From: Leifsonia sp. TF02-11
GTDB lineage: Bacteria > Actinomycetota > Actinomycetes > Actinomycetales > Microbacteriaceae
Length of the DNA: 64,000 nucleotides
Direction of reading: 5' to 3'
Assembly: GCF_017565305.1 (NCBI RefSeq)
Contig: NZ_JAGEKP010000003.1
Location: forward strand, 558,001 to 622,000
Part shown: positions 26,070 through 35,074 of the stretch, piece by piece
Position numbering within the stretch: the stretch's first letter is position 1
Layout: each line of letters begins with the position of its first letter
Notes under the pieces: model-generated
Seen by the model: only the letters and a program-made list of their open reading frames with translations
Told to the model about the DNA's origin: nothing
Databases searched by the model: none
Position numbers and translations under genes: made by a program

Positions 26070-28229
26070 ATGGCGAACATGCAAGGCGCCCCCTCCACGC
26101 AGGAGGAGGCCAAGAGCGCCCTCGAACAGTACGGCATCAACCTCACCGAGATCGCGAAGAGCGGCAAGCTCGACCCGGTGATCGGGCGTGACGCCGAGAT
26201 CCGGCGCGTCAGCCAAGTGCTGACCCGGCGCACCAAGAACAACCCCGTGCTCATCGGCGAGCCCGGCGTCGGCAAGACCGCCGTCGTGGAGGGTCTCGCC
26301 CAGCGGATCGTCGCCGGCGACGTCGCCGACTCCCTCAAGGGCAAGCAGCTCGTGTCTCTCGACCTGTCCGCCCTGGTCGCCGGTGCGATGTACCGCGGCC
26401 AGTTCGAGGAGCGGCTGAAGGCCGTCCTCAAGGAGATCAATGACGCGGAGGGCGAGATCATCACCTTCGTCGACGAGCTGCACATTCTCATGGGGGCCGG
26501 CGGCGGGGAGGGGTCCGTCGCGGCCTCCAACATGCTGAAGCCCATGCTGGCCCGCGGCGAGCTGCGCCTGATCGGTGCGACCACGCTCAACGAGTACCGC
26601 GAGTTCATCGAGAAGGACGCCGCGCTCGAGCGCCGGTTCCAGCAGGTCTACGTCGGCGAGCCGAGCGTGGAGGACACGGTCGCGATCCTGCGCGGGCTGA
26701 AGGGCCGGTACGAGGCGCACCACGGCGTCACCATCGAAGACTCCGCTCTGGTGGCCGCGGCCTCCCTGTCCAACCGGTACATCACCGCTCGGCAGCTGCC
26801 CGACAAGGCGATCGACCTCATCGACGAAGCCGCCAGCCGGCTGAAGATGGAGATCGACTCGGCTCCGGTGGAGATCGACACCCTCCAGCGGCAGGTGGAG
26901 CGCATGAAGCTCGAGGAGTTCGCGCTCAAGAAGGAGAAGGACGAGGCCAGCAAGGAACGCCTCGAGCAGCTCCGCCAGCGCCTGCGCGAGCAGGAGGACG
27001 AACTGGAGGCGCTGCAGGAGCGCTGGCGCGCAGAGAAGGCGTCTCTCAACCGGGTCGGCGAGCTGCGCTCGCAGCTCGACGAGGCCAAGACCCGGCGCGA
27101 CCTCGCGCTGCGCGACGGCCGCTACCAGGAGGCCTCCCGCATCGAGTACGAGACGATCCCGGGCATCGAGCGCGAGCTGGCGGAGGCCGAGCAGGCCGAG
27201 CAGAACCCCGACCACCCGCGGATGGTGAACGAGCAGGTCACCGCCGACGACATCGCGGCGGTCGTCGCCGCGTGGACCGGCATCCCGGTGGACCGGCTCA
27301 CCCAGGGCGAGACGGAGAAGCTGCTGCACCTGGAGCACGAGCTCGGGCGACGCATCATCGGCCAGAAGAAGGCCGTGCAGGCGGTCGCCGACGCCGTGCG
27401 CCGCACGCGCGCCGGCATCTCCGACCCCGGCCGCCCGACGGGCTCGTTCCTGTTCCTCGGGCCGACGGGCGTGGGCAAGACCGAGCTCGCGAAGGCGCTC
27501 GCGGCGTTCCTGTTCGACGACGAGAAGGCGATGGTGCGCATCGACATGAGCGAGTACGGGGAGAAGTTCTCCGTCTCGCGGCTCGTCGGCGCCCCTCCCG
27601 GCTATGTCGGTTACGAGCAGGGTGGTCAGCTGACGGAGGCCGTACGCCGGCGTCCATACTCGGTCATCCTCCTCGACGAGGTCGAGAAGGCGCACCCCGA
27701 GGTGTTCGACGTGCTCCTGCAGGTGCTCGACGACGGCCGGCTCACCGACGGCCAGGGCCGCACGGTCGACTTCCGCAACACCATCCTCATCCTGACGTCG
27801 AACCTCGGCAGCAACTTCCTGGTCGACCCGACGCTGAACGAGACGGAGCGCGAGGAGGCCGTGCTGCAGTTGGTGCGGCAGGCGTTCAAGCCGGAGTTCG
27901 TCAACCGCCTCGACGACATCGTCGTGTTCTCCGCCCTCAGCCAGGAGGAGCTCGGCGAGATCGTCGAGTTGAACATCGACCGCCTGATGCGGCGGCTGGA
28001 GGAGCGCCGGCTGGAGTTGGCCGTCACCCCGGACGCCCGACGCTGGCTGGCCGAGCGCGGCTACGACCCGATCTACGGCGCGCGTCCGCTGCGCCGCCTG
28101 ATGCAGCGCGAGATCGAGGACCGGCTGGCCACCGAGCTGCTCGCGGGCGAGATCCGCGACGGCGACCAGGTGCGCGTCGACCTCGACCCCTCCGGAGATC
28201 GCCTCAGCGTCACCCCCGTCCGCGAGTAG
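26070..28229 (+). CDS. clpB: ClpB-type AAA+ disaggregase lacking the N-terminal domain
   Basis: 719 residues against about 860 for full ClpB. The protein starts almost directly at the D1 domain ([25 protein letters not shown]). D1 Walker A GEPGVGKT is at 63-70, the FVDELH Walker B follows, then a full-size coiled M-domain (about 270-390), and D2 with GPTGVGKT and [14 protein letters not shown]. No ClpP-docking loop is evident, so disaggregation with DnaK rather than proteolysis is expected. The ATG at 26070 follows AAAGGA and the HAIR operator; no Clp_N-like sequence precedes it. It ends 7 bp from the convergent collar operon. Confidence 0.9.
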   Translation: MANMQGAPSTQEEAKSALEQYGINLTEIAKSGKLDPVIGRDAEIRRVSQVLTRRTKNNPVLIGEPGVGKTAVVEGLAQRIVAGDVADSLKGKQLVSLDLSALVAGAMYRGQFEERLKAVLKEINDAEGEIITFVDELHILMGAGGGEGSVAASNMLKPMLARGELRLIGATTLNEYREFIEKDAALERRFQQVYVGEPSVEDTVAILRGLKGRYEAHHGVTIEDSALVAAASLSNRYITARQLPDKAIDLIDEAASRLKMEIDSAPVEIDTLQRQVERMKLEEFALKKEKDEASKERLEQLRQRLREQEDELEALQERWRAEKASLNRVGELRSQLDEAKTRRDLALRDGRYQEASRIEYETIPGIERELAEAEQAEQNPDHPRMVNEQVTADDIAAVVAAWTGIPVDRLTQGETEKLLHLEHELGRRIIGQKKAVQAVADAVRRTRAGISDPGRPTGSFLFLGPTGVGKTELAKALAAFLFDDEKAMVRIDMSEYGEKFSVSRLVGAPPGYVGYEQGGQLTEAVRRRPYSVILLDEVEKAHPEVFDVLLQVLDDGRLTDGQGRTVDFRNTILILTSNLGSNFLVDPTLNETEREEAVLQLVRQAFKPEFVNRLDDIVVFSALSQEELGEIVELNIDRLMRRLEERRLELAVTPDARRWLAERGYDPIYGARPLRRLMQREIEDRLATELLAGEIRDGDQVRVDLDPSGDRLSVTPVRE

Positions 28230-28236
28230 CGGCCGG

Positions 28237-28752
28237 CTACTGACGGGACGGGAAGATGCCCTGGGTGGCGATGATGTAGTTCAGCACCAGGTAGGGCTGC
28301 ATGTTGTTGTGGGGGAGGGAACCGCCGGCGGCGGCGATGGCGTCGGGCGCGAGCGCGACGCTCGGCCCGGTGCCGTACGCGTTCTCCGGGGTCCGGCCGA
28401 CCCGCGGCCGGGCGAAGGTCGCGCCCGTGGGGTCGGTCGTCGCTCCCGTGGCGGACGACACCTGAAGCTGGTGGGTGTGCGGTGGCATCTCGCTCTGGGT
28501 CAGAGCGACGGCCTCAACGCCGCCCTGCTGGCCCAGCGGGAACTGAGCGCCGTCCGCGCCGAGCACGGTCATGCCTTGCAGGTTCGGCAGGGCGAACGTC
28601 GTCTTGCCGTTGCCGCCGTAGTTGGCGCCGAGCAGCGAGAACAGCGCGACGTTCTGCGAGATCGGCAGGAGCTGCCCTTGGCAGAACGCCCATCCCTTCG
28701 GTGCGAAGTTGAACGGGACGAGTCGGATCTCGGCAAGGAAGGGATCGGTCAT
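28237..28752 (-). CDS. Phage-tail-collar (Mdp-like) protein 1
   Basis: 171 residues. The N-terminal collar domain (DPFLAEIRLVPFNFAPKGWA, then CQGQLLPISQN, ALFSLLGANYGGNGKTTFALPNL) is followed by a glycine/threonine-rich C-terminal region with the HTHQL motif. This is the architecture of microcystin-dependent-protein (MdpB)-like tail-fibre proteins encoded on bacterial chromosomes. It is the last gene of a six-gene minus-strand operon, 7 bp from the next collar gene. Role unknown; a secreted fibre or an adhesive appendage are possibilities. Confidence 0.85.
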   Translation of the reverse strand: MTDPFLAEIRLVPFNFAPKGWAFCQGQLLPISQNVALFSLLGANYGGNGKTTFALPNLQGMTVLGADGAQFPLGQQGGVEAVALTQSEMPPHTHQLQVSSATGATTDPTGATFARPRVGRTPENAYGTGPSVALAPDAIAAAGGSLPHNNMQPYLVLNYIIATQGIFPSRQ

Positions 28753-28759
28753 GGTGGTC

Positions 28760-29257
28760 TCAGTTCTGCGTCGGGAAGATGCCCTGGAGGGCGATGACGT
28801 ACTGCACGACGAGGTACGGGGCCGTGTTCTGGTGCGCCTGACTTCCGCCGGCCGGTGCCACGCTGCTCGCGGCCATCGCGCCGGCGGCCTTCGTCGAATA
28901 GGCGGCTTTGCCCGGCTGGGCCAGCACGGTCGAGGACGTCGGGGTCCCCACCGTCGCCGCAGACGCGACCGCGGCGGGATGCAGGTGCGCCGGCATCTCG
29001 GGCACCGTCAGGGTGTGTGCGTACTCGCCCCCGATCTCGCCGAGGGTGTGGCCGTTGCCGACGCCGACCGGCACCCGTCCCTGTAGGTTCGGCAGTGCGA
29101 AGGTGACACGGCCGTCGCCGCCGAAGGTGGTTCCCAGCAGCGAGAAGAGCGCCTGGTTCTGGTTGATCGGCAGGAACTGGCCGTTGCACAGCGCCCAGCC
29201 CTTGGGGGCGAAGGCGAAGCTGACGAGTCTGATCTCCGACAGGAAGGGTTCGCTCAC
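28760..29257 (-). CDS. Phage-tail-collar (Mdp-like) protein 2
   Basis: 165 residues with the same plan as its neighbours: SEPFLSEIRLVSFAFAPKGW, CNGQFLPINQN, ALFSLLGTTFGGDGRVTFALPNL, then a variable Ala/Gly/Ser-rich end closing on a VQYVIALQGIFP motif. It is clearly a tandem paralogue of the proteins on either side, with divergence concentrated in the middle. The gap to the preceding collar gene is 14 bp. Confidence 0.85.
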   Translation of the reverse strand: MSEPFLSEIRLVSFAFAPKGWALCNGQFLPINQNQALFSLLGTTFGGDGRVTFALPNLQGRVPVGVGNGHTLGEIGGEYAHTLTVPEMPAHLHPAAVASAATVGTPTSSTVLAQPGKAAYSTKAAGAMAASSVAPAGGSQAHQNTAPYLVVQYVIALQGIFPTQN

Positions 29258-29271
29258 GGGTTGTCCTCGGG

Positions 29272-29781
29272 TCAGGTCGGGCTGGGGAAGACGCCGAACA
29301 GGGAGATGATGAAGTTCATCGCCAGGTAGGGCTGCCGGTTCTCGTGCGGCTGCGCACCGCCCTGCGAAGCGATCTGCTGCGAGGCGAGCGTGGTGTCCGG
29401 TGCGGCCGTGGTGTACGGCGCGTCGGCCCAGGCGCCGGGATACGCGCCGTTCGCGCTCGACGTCGTCGCACCGGAGCCTGCAGTGACGGGGTGCGAGTGC
29501 GTCGGCAGCTGGTTCGTCGAGAGGACGACCGAGTCCACTCCGCCGGTCTCGGCGATCTGGAACGCGGGGCCGGGGCCGGTTCCGGCGTCAACGGGGAAAC
29601 GGGCGTTGAGGTTCGGCAACGCGAAGGTGTCCAGACCATCGCCGCCGTAGGTGGTGCCGATCAGGTTGAACAGGGCGTCGTTCTGCGAGATCGGCAGCAG
29701 CTGGCCGTTGCACAGCGCCCATCCCGCCGGGGCGAAGTCGCCCGCGAACATGCGGATCTCTCCGATGTAGCCGTTGCTCAT
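29272..29781 (-). CDS. Phage-tail-collar (Mdp-like) protein 3
   Basis: 169 residues, third member of the tandem set: GYIGEIRMFAGDFAPAGWA, CNGQLLPISQND, ALFNLIGTTYGGDGLDTFALPNL, and a LPTHSHPV motif. It overlaps the upstream 98-residue gene by 4 bp (ATGA), so translation is coupled. Three non-identical collar proteins made from one transcript could assemble as a hetero-oligomer; this is inference. Confidence 0.85.
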   Translation of the reverse strand: MSNGYIGEIRMFAGDFAPAGWALCNGQLLPISQNDALFNLIGTTYGGDGLDTFALPNLNARFPVDAGTGPGPAFQIAETGGVDSVVLSTNQLPTHSHPVTAGSGATTSSANGAYPGAWADAPYTTAAPDTTLASQQIASQGGAQPHENRQPYLAMNFIISLFGVFPSPT

Positions 29782-30074
29782 CGTTCCTCCTCGTCGACCA
29801 CCATGAACACGGCCTCCAGGGTCAGTGCGTCCGCGGTGCGGCCGGTGGGCACCAGGAACACCGCTTCCGCGATGCCGGCACCGCTGAGTTCGTAGGTCTG
29901 CTGCTGCAGCGTGCTGTCCGGCGCGGCCGTGAACTGCAGGGAGTAGCCGAGCCAGCCGTTGGCGCGCTGCGCGGGGCTCACCGTGGCGAGCCGGAGGCGG
30001 TGCCGTGAGCCGTCCTCGGCTGCCGCCTCGAAAGTCTGCCCGGCGGCGGCCACCCAGCGGTCGTACGCGGTCAT
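29778..30074 (-). CDS. Small protein resembling DUF6916, linked to collar genes
   Basis: 98 residues, no signal peptide or membrane segment. It shares a layout with the C-terminal part of the Tat-signal protein encoded upstream: an Arg-rich LRLATVSPAQRANG segment, LGYSLQF, then AVFLVPTGR. Proteins of this type commonly neighbour Mdp-like collar genes; from memory the family is DUF6916. It overlaps genes on both sides by 4 bp, so it is part of one tightly coupled unit. Molecular role unknown. Confidence 0.6.
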   Translation of the reverse strand: MTAYDRWVAAAGQTFEAAAEDGSRHRLRLATVSPAQRANGWLGYSLQFTAAPDSTLQQQTYELSGAGIAEAVFLVPTGRTADALTLEAVFMVVDEEER

Positions 30075-30538
30075 CCGTCCACCTCCGTCGCCATCAGCAG
30101 ATAGCCGAACTGCTCGGAGACGACGGAGAAGCCGTGCCGCTCGTACAGGCGGCGCGCGCCGACGTTCAGCCCCCAGACCGACAGCGTCACGTGGCCGTCG
30201 GCCGCCACGAGGTCCGCGATCACGCGCGAGGCGATGCCGCGTCCGCGGTACTCCGCCAGGACGGCGATGTCGACGAGGTGCGCGCAGGAGCCGTCACGGT
30301 CGACCGTGAGGGTCCCGGCCGGTTCGCCGTCGTCGAGGATGATCGAGGTCTCGGCGTGCGGGTGACGGTCGCGGCGCTCGGAGGTGTGCGCGCGGTACTG
30401 CAGGGCGAGCAGCGGGTCGAGGTCGGCGGCCGGTATGCCGGGGAACTCCCCGCTGCGGGCGTCGAGGAACACGCGGCGCAGGAAGGCGTCGTCAGCGGGG
30501 ACGGCCGGCCTCAGCTCGACGGTGCGCAGCGCCATCAC
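30071..30538 (-). CDS. GNAT acetyltransferase of the collar operon
   Basis: 155 residues with a standard GNAT fold: LVDIAVLAEYRGRGIASRVI carries the acetyl-CoA pyrophosphate loop, and GARRLYERHGFSVV closes the fold. The start is GTG 30538 (ATG 30535 also possible); GTG gives the 4-bp overlap with the upstream stop. Its tight coupling with collar and DUF6916-like genes suggests it modifies one of those products or a shared substrate. Inference from context only. Confidence 0.8.
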   Translation of the reverse strand: MMALRTVELRPAVPADDAFLRRVFLDARSGEFPGIPAADLDPLLALQYRAHTSERRDRHPHAETSIILDDGEPAGTLTVDRDGSCAHLVDIAVLAEYRGRGIASRVIADLVAADGHVTLSVWGLNVGARRLYERHGFSVVSEQFGYLLMATEVDG

Positions 30539-30990
30539 GCCGTCCGACTCACCACGGCCTGCATCGCGCGAGTCAGCCCGCGCGGGCCGATCGCGCTCAG
30601 GAACAGGGTCACCTGCGGGGCGCCGGACCGGCGCAGCGTGTAGATGCCGTCGGAGGCTGTGAACCCGGAGGTCGTGAACAGCAGCAGGAAACGGTTCTCG
30701 TCACCCGGGGCGCTGTCGGCGATGTCCTCGACCGCGGAGAGGACGAGGTCGATGGTGCGGTCGCTCGCGCCGCCTCCACTCTCGGTGGCGCGGAAGGTGC
30801 GGCCGACGGCGGGCGTGAAGAGCGAGCGCACCGCGTCCACGGTTGCGCTCGCAGCGTTGTCACGGACGGAAGGGGCGATGCCCGCGACCCCACGCGCAAT
30901 CGCGGGAGCGGCGGGCAGGCCGGCAGCGGCGGCGATGCCGAGTCCGCCCAGCGCGGAAGCCATGACGGCGCGGCGCGACACTTCGGGCAA
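30535..30990 (-). CDS. Tat-exported protein resembling DUF6916, first gene of the collar operon
   Basis: 151 residues. The N terminus SRRAVMASALGGLGIAAAAG is a twin-arginine signal followed by an Ala-rich cleavage region. The mature part has an RTFRATESGG segment, then an IDLVLSAVED strand and a LFTTSG segment like those of the 98-residue gene, suggesting the same family. TTG 30990 is preferred because AGGAAGGA lies 7 nt upstream; GTG 30981 is the alternative. The Tat signal implies folding or cofactor loading before export. Confidence 0.6.
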   Translation of the reverse strand: MPEVSRRAVMASALGGLGIAAAAGLPAAPAIARGVAGIAPSVRDNAASATVDAVRSLFTPAVGRTFRATESGGGASDRTIDLVLSAVEDIADSAPGDENRFLLLFTTSGFTASDGIYTLRRSGAPQVTLFLSAIGPRGLTRAMQAVVSRTA

Positions 30991-31207
30991 CGGGGTGTCC
31001 TTCCTGGAGCGGCCGCGCAGCGGGTCGGGTCGCGCGCAGCCTGGTGCGAGCTTAGGGCATCGTCGCGGGCCGGCTCTGGCCCGCAGAGAGGGGACATCGG
31101 GGGTCGTCGGCGCGCCGATACCATCGGAAAGCCGCGTCCCGACACGCGACCACCGTTTCCCGCGCGCGCCCACGCGTGCGGCAGCCCGCGAGGAGCCCGA
31201 TCCCGTG

Positions 31208-34200
31208 ATGCCGACCTCGACCGAGCGCCGCCTCCCACTCATCGCCGCAGGTGCGGTCGTCGCGCTTGTGGCAGCGCTGTTCGGTGGGGCGCTGCCGGCT
31301 CAGGCGGCCGGTACCCTCACCGTCACGTCGTTCTCGGACAGCGACCCCAACGGCGCTTGCTCGCAGCCGAGCGTCGTGGTGCAGGGCTCCCCGGCGACCC
31401 TGCGCAACGCTCTCTGCGTGGCGAACAACCTCGGCGGCGCCCAGACCGTGAGCGTCCAGGCGGGCACGTACACGCTGTCGCCTGGTCTGGGCGCCCTGGT
31501 GGTCGGCACGACCGCCGGCTCGAACATCACCATCGCCGGTCAGGGCAAGCCGACCATCGTCGGGGACGGCCAGCACCAGGTGTTCCTCGTCGACCCCACT
31601 CCGGTCGGCGGAGTGACGGCGACCATCGACGGCCTGAAGATCACCGGCGGCGTCGACAACGTCTTCGGAGGGGGTGCGCTGCTGGGCGGCTCGCCCGATC
31701 CGGCCGCTCCGGACACGCTCGTCGTCACGAACTCCGAGTTCAGCGGCAACAAGGCCAACACGCTCGCGGGCAACGCCAACCCGGGCGGAGCGATCCAGTT
31801 CGTCGGGGGCTCGCTCACCGTGACGAACTCGCTGTTCTCGGGCAACGACGCCGGTGCAGGCTCGGGCGGCGCGATCTTCTATCAGAGCGTCGGCTCCGCT
31901 ACCGGTCAGTCGCTGTCCATCTCCGGGAGCACCTTCTCGGGCAACTCGGCGAAGGCGACGAACGCGACAGGAGGTGCGGCCGTCGCGGTGAGCGACCCGG
32001 GTGGACGGGCAGCGCCCTCCATCACCGGCAGCACCTTCACCGCCAACACCGTCACCGCCGGGTCCGGCCTCTTCCGCGGCGCCGGACTGTGGCTGGACGG
32101 CGGCGCGCTCACGGTCAGCGGGTCCACCTTCACCGGCAACCAGAACAGCACGGGAGGCGGTTCGGCGATCGGCGTGACCGGCGGAACGCTGACCGCGCAG
32201 TACAACCGCATCACCGGCAACTCCGGAACCGCGGTGGCGAACCTCGGCGGCACGGTCACCGCGGCGTCCAACTGGTGGGGATGCGGGGGCGCGCCGGGCG
32301 CGCCGGGGTGCGACACCGTCTCGGGGACGGTCGCGTCTGCGCCGTACCTCACCCTGACCGCGGCTGCGGCACAGTCGCCGATCACGCTGCCGACCTCCAG
32401 CACCGCGGTCACCGCCTCGATCCTGGTCGACTCGTCGGGCACGGCCGTTCCGCTGGCCCAGCTCGGCGCGCTCAGCGGCCTCGCCGTCACCTGGATGGCG
32501 GTCGGCGGCTCCGCGGCCGTGTCGCCGTCGACCTCTCCGCTGTCGACCGGGCAGGTCACCACGACCATGACCGCCGGCCAGCCGGGCTCGGTGACGGTCG
32601 CGGCCAGACTCGACCAGGCGTTGGTCACCGTTCCCGTGCTCGTCTACGCACCGCCGGCGATCAGCGGGCCGACGGCGCTGACGGGCGTCGTCGGACTTCC
32701 GCAGTCGTCCGTCGTGACGACGACGGGCTACCCGAAGCCGAGCCTCAGCCTCACGGGAACCCCGCCCACTGGACTGACCTTCGTCGACAACGGCGACGGC
32801 ACGGCCACCCTCTCGGGAACGCCCACCGGTCCGGCCGGCGACTATTCGTTGACGGTGACGGCCGTCAACGCGGCGGGCACGGCCACGAAGACCATCCCGT
32901 ACACGCTGAACCAGACGCCCGCGTTCTCCAGCGCGTCGTCGGCTCAGTTCGCCGTCGGCTCCGCGGGATCCTTCACCGTGACCACGACCGGCCGGCCGAC
33001 GCCGTCGCCGATCTCGCTCACGGGAACGCTGCCCGCTGGACTGCACTTCACCGACAACGGCGACGGCACGGCGACGATCGCCGGCACCCCGGCGGCCGGC
33101 GCGGGCGGCATCGTGACCGTCGCCCTCGGCGCTTCCAATGGTGTCGGCACCCCGGTGACGCAGTCCTTCACCCTCACCGTGCTCGAAGCGCCGAGGTTCA
33201 CCAGCAGTGCTCAGACGAACGCGCTGGTCGGAACAGCCTTCTCGTTCCCGGTCACCACGGCCCACGCCTATCCCGTTCCGGCCCTGTCGGTGAGCGGCAC
33301 GCTGCCCTCCGGCGTCACCTTCGTCGACAACGGAGACGGGACGGCGACGATCTCCGGCACTCCGACCGGTGGCGGCGGTACGTACCTCCTCACCCTCGCA
33401 GCGGCCTCCAGCGCCGCCACCACCTACATGTCGCTGACCCTCGTGGTGGCCGCCAAGCCCGTGATCACGCTCGCGCCGGCCGACCTCACCGTCGGCGACG
33501 GAGGGACGGCGGCGTTCACCGCCTCGGCGACGGGCTATCCCGCGCCGACCGTGCAGTGGGTCCGTTCGACCGACGGGGGAGCGACCTACACGGCGATCCC
33601 CGGGGCGACCGCGACGACGCTGAGCTTCACGGCCGCCCTGGCGGACAACGGCTACCGCTACGCCGCACAGTTCGACAACGCGTCCGGCACCGTGACGACG
33701 GTGCCGGCGGTGCTCACCGTCACCCTGACACCGACGATCACCAGCGCCGCCGCGGCCGAGTTCACGACCGGTTCCGCCGGAGCGTTCACCGTCACCACGA
33801 GCGGCTCGCCGGCCCCGGCCCTGAGCACGACGACGACGCTTCCCTCGTGGCTGACGTTCACCGACAACGGGAACGGCACCGCGACGATCGCCGGCACCCC
33901 CGCCGCAGGCGCCGGGGGCACATACCCGATCGCGATCACGGCGGCGAACGGCTCGCTCCCGGACGCGACCCAGTCGTTCGTACTGACGGTGCTGCAGCCG
34001 TCGGTGTTCACGAGCGCGGCGGCCACCACGTTCACCGCCGGAGCCTCCGGCTCGTTCACGGTCACGACGACGCCCGGTTTCCCGGCGGCCCGGGCGCTGA
34101 GCGTGTCGGGAGCCCTGCCGAGCGGTGTGCGCTTCATCGACAACGGTGACGGCACAGCGGTCTTCACCGGAACCCCTGCTGCCGGCAGCGGCGGCGTCTA

Positions 34201-35035
34201 CAGCGTCACCGTCTCGGCGGCGAACGCACCGGCGCCGACGGCATCGCAGCCCTTCACGCTGACGGTCGAGGAGGCAGGCGCGATCACCAGCCCGGCCACG
34301 CTCGCCGTCGAGCGCGGCGTCGACGTGGACTTCACGGTCACCACCGCTCACGCCTACCCGGCGGTCGGGGCGATCACGATGACCGGCGCCCTGCCCGGTG
34401 GTCTGACCTTCACCGACCACGGCAACGGAACGGCGACGATCTCGGGCCGCACCGTCGACACGGCGGGCACGAGCACGGTCACCCTGACCGCGGGCGCCGC
34501 CGGTCAGACCCTCAGCATCGTGGTCGCGGACGTCGCACCGCTGTCGCTGCCGCTCGTGCCTCCGGCCCCGGATGGCGCGCTGCCCGGTGTTCCGGCGTCG
34601 CCGCAGGCGGGTCAGACCGTCGTCCTGACGGCGGGCGGCTTCGCACCGGAATCGCCGGTGACCTTCGGCATCTACTCGTCGCCGGTCGTCCTGGCGGTGG
34701 TGAATGCCGACGTCAACGGCACCGCATCGGCGACCATCGTCATCCCGGCCGGCTACACGGGCGCCCACTCGCTGGTCGCGATCGGAACCGCTCCGGACGG
34801 CAGCGACCGCGTGCTGCGCACCGACTTCGTGCTGCCGGGCGGCAGCGCGGGCGGAGGCCAGGGCGGCGGCTCAGGAACCTCGAACGGCTCCGGAGGGTCG
34901 GCCGCGGCCTCCACGGGCTCGGGCGACGGGCTCGCCGACACCGGCAGCGACGTCGGCACCGCGGCGCTGTTCGCGCTCCTGCTGCTCGCGGCCGGTGGGC
35001 TGCTGGTGGTGCGGAGGAGGGCCCGGCGGGCGTAA
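31208..35035 (+). CDS. Large surface protein: beta-helix plus Ig-like repeats, LAxTG anchor
   Basis: 1275 residues. A signal peptide ends near residue 34 (ALPAQAA). Residues 40-390 form a parallel beta-helix-type region with SNWWGCGG near its end. From about 481 to 1111 run seven units of about 91 residues: six putative-Ig repeats sharing DNGDGTAT-SGTP cores, with one ordinary Ig-like domain in fourth place. A final domain, a Gly/Ser linker and LADTG at 1242-1246 with a membrane helix and basic tail follow; LAxTG is the class E sortase motif. GAGGAG precedes the ATG (GTG 31205 possible). It diverges from the collar operon, suggesting a functional link. Probable adhesin. Confidence 0.85.
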   Translation: MPTSTERRLPLIAAGAVVALVAALFGGALPAQAAGTLTVTSFSDSDPNGACSQPSVVVQGSPATLRNALCVANNLGGAQTVSVQAGTYTLSPGLGALVVGTTAGSNITIAGQGKPTIVGDGQHQVFLVDPTPVGGVTATIDGLKITGGVDNVFGGGALLGGSPDPAAPDTLVVTNSEFSGNKANTLAGNANPGGAIQFVGGSLTVTNSLFSGNDAGAGSGGAIFYQSVGSATGQSLSISGSTFSGNSAKATNATGGAAVAVSDPGGRAAPSITGSTFTANTVTAGSGLFRGAGLWLDGGALTVSGSTFTGNQNSTGGGSAIGVTGGTLTAQYNRITGNSGTAVANLGGTVTAASNWWGCGGAPGAPGCDTVSGTVASAPYLTLTAAAAQSPITLPTSSTAVTASILVDSSGTAVPLAQLGALSGLAVTWMAVGGSAAVSPSTSPLSTGQVTTTMTAGQPGSVTVAARLDQALVTVPVLVYAPPAISGPTALTGVVGLPQSSVVTTTGYPKPSLSLTGTPPTGLTFVDNGDGTATLSGTPTGPAGDYSLTVTAVNAAGTATKTIPYTLNQTPAFSSASSAQFAVGSAGSFTVTTTGRPTPSPISLTGTLPAGLHFTDNGDGTATIAGTPAAGAGGIVTVALGASNGVGTPVTQSFTLTVLEAPRFTSSAQTNALVGTAFSFPVTTAHAYPVPALSVSGTLPSGVTFVDNGDGTATISGTPTGGGGTYLLTLAAASSAATTYMSLTLVVAAKPVITLAPADLTVGDGGTAAFTASATGYPAPTVQWVRSTDGGATYTAIPGATATTLSFTAALADNGYRYAAQFDNASGTVTTVPAVLTVTLTPTITSAAAAEFTTGSAGAFTVTTSGSPAPALSTTTTLPSWLTFTDNGNGTATIAGTPAAGAGGTYPIAITAANGSLPDATQSFVLTVLQPSVFTSAAATTFTAGASGSFTVTTTPGFPAARALSVSGALPSGVRFIDNGDGTAVFTGTPAAGSGGVYSVTVSAANAPAPTASQPFTLTVEEAGAITSPATLAVERGVDVDFTVTTAHAYPAVGAITMTGALPGGLTFTDHGNGTATISGRTVDTAGTSTVTLTAGAAGQTLSIVVADVAPLSLPLVPPAPDGALPGVPASPQAGQTVVLTAGGFAPESPVTFGIYSSPVVLAVVNADVNGTASATIVIPAGYTGAHSLVAIGTAPDGSDRVLRTDFVLPGGSAGGGQGGGSGTSNGSGGSAAASTGSGDGLADTGSDVGTAALFALLLLAAGGLLVVRRRARRA

Positions 35036-35074
35036 GGAGCCGGCGCACAACCGGGAAAGCGTAGGCTCGGCCTC

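Noticed and set aside
28237-30990. Prophage remnant
   Set aside because: Only collar-type proteins are present; there is no integrase, capsid, portal, terminase or lysis gene, and operon structure is tight and intact.
31052-34768. 1238-codon minus-strand frame opposite the surface-protein gene
   Set aside because: Composition is Arg/Gly/Asp repeats mirroring the codon bias of the opposite strand; no start signal or domain.
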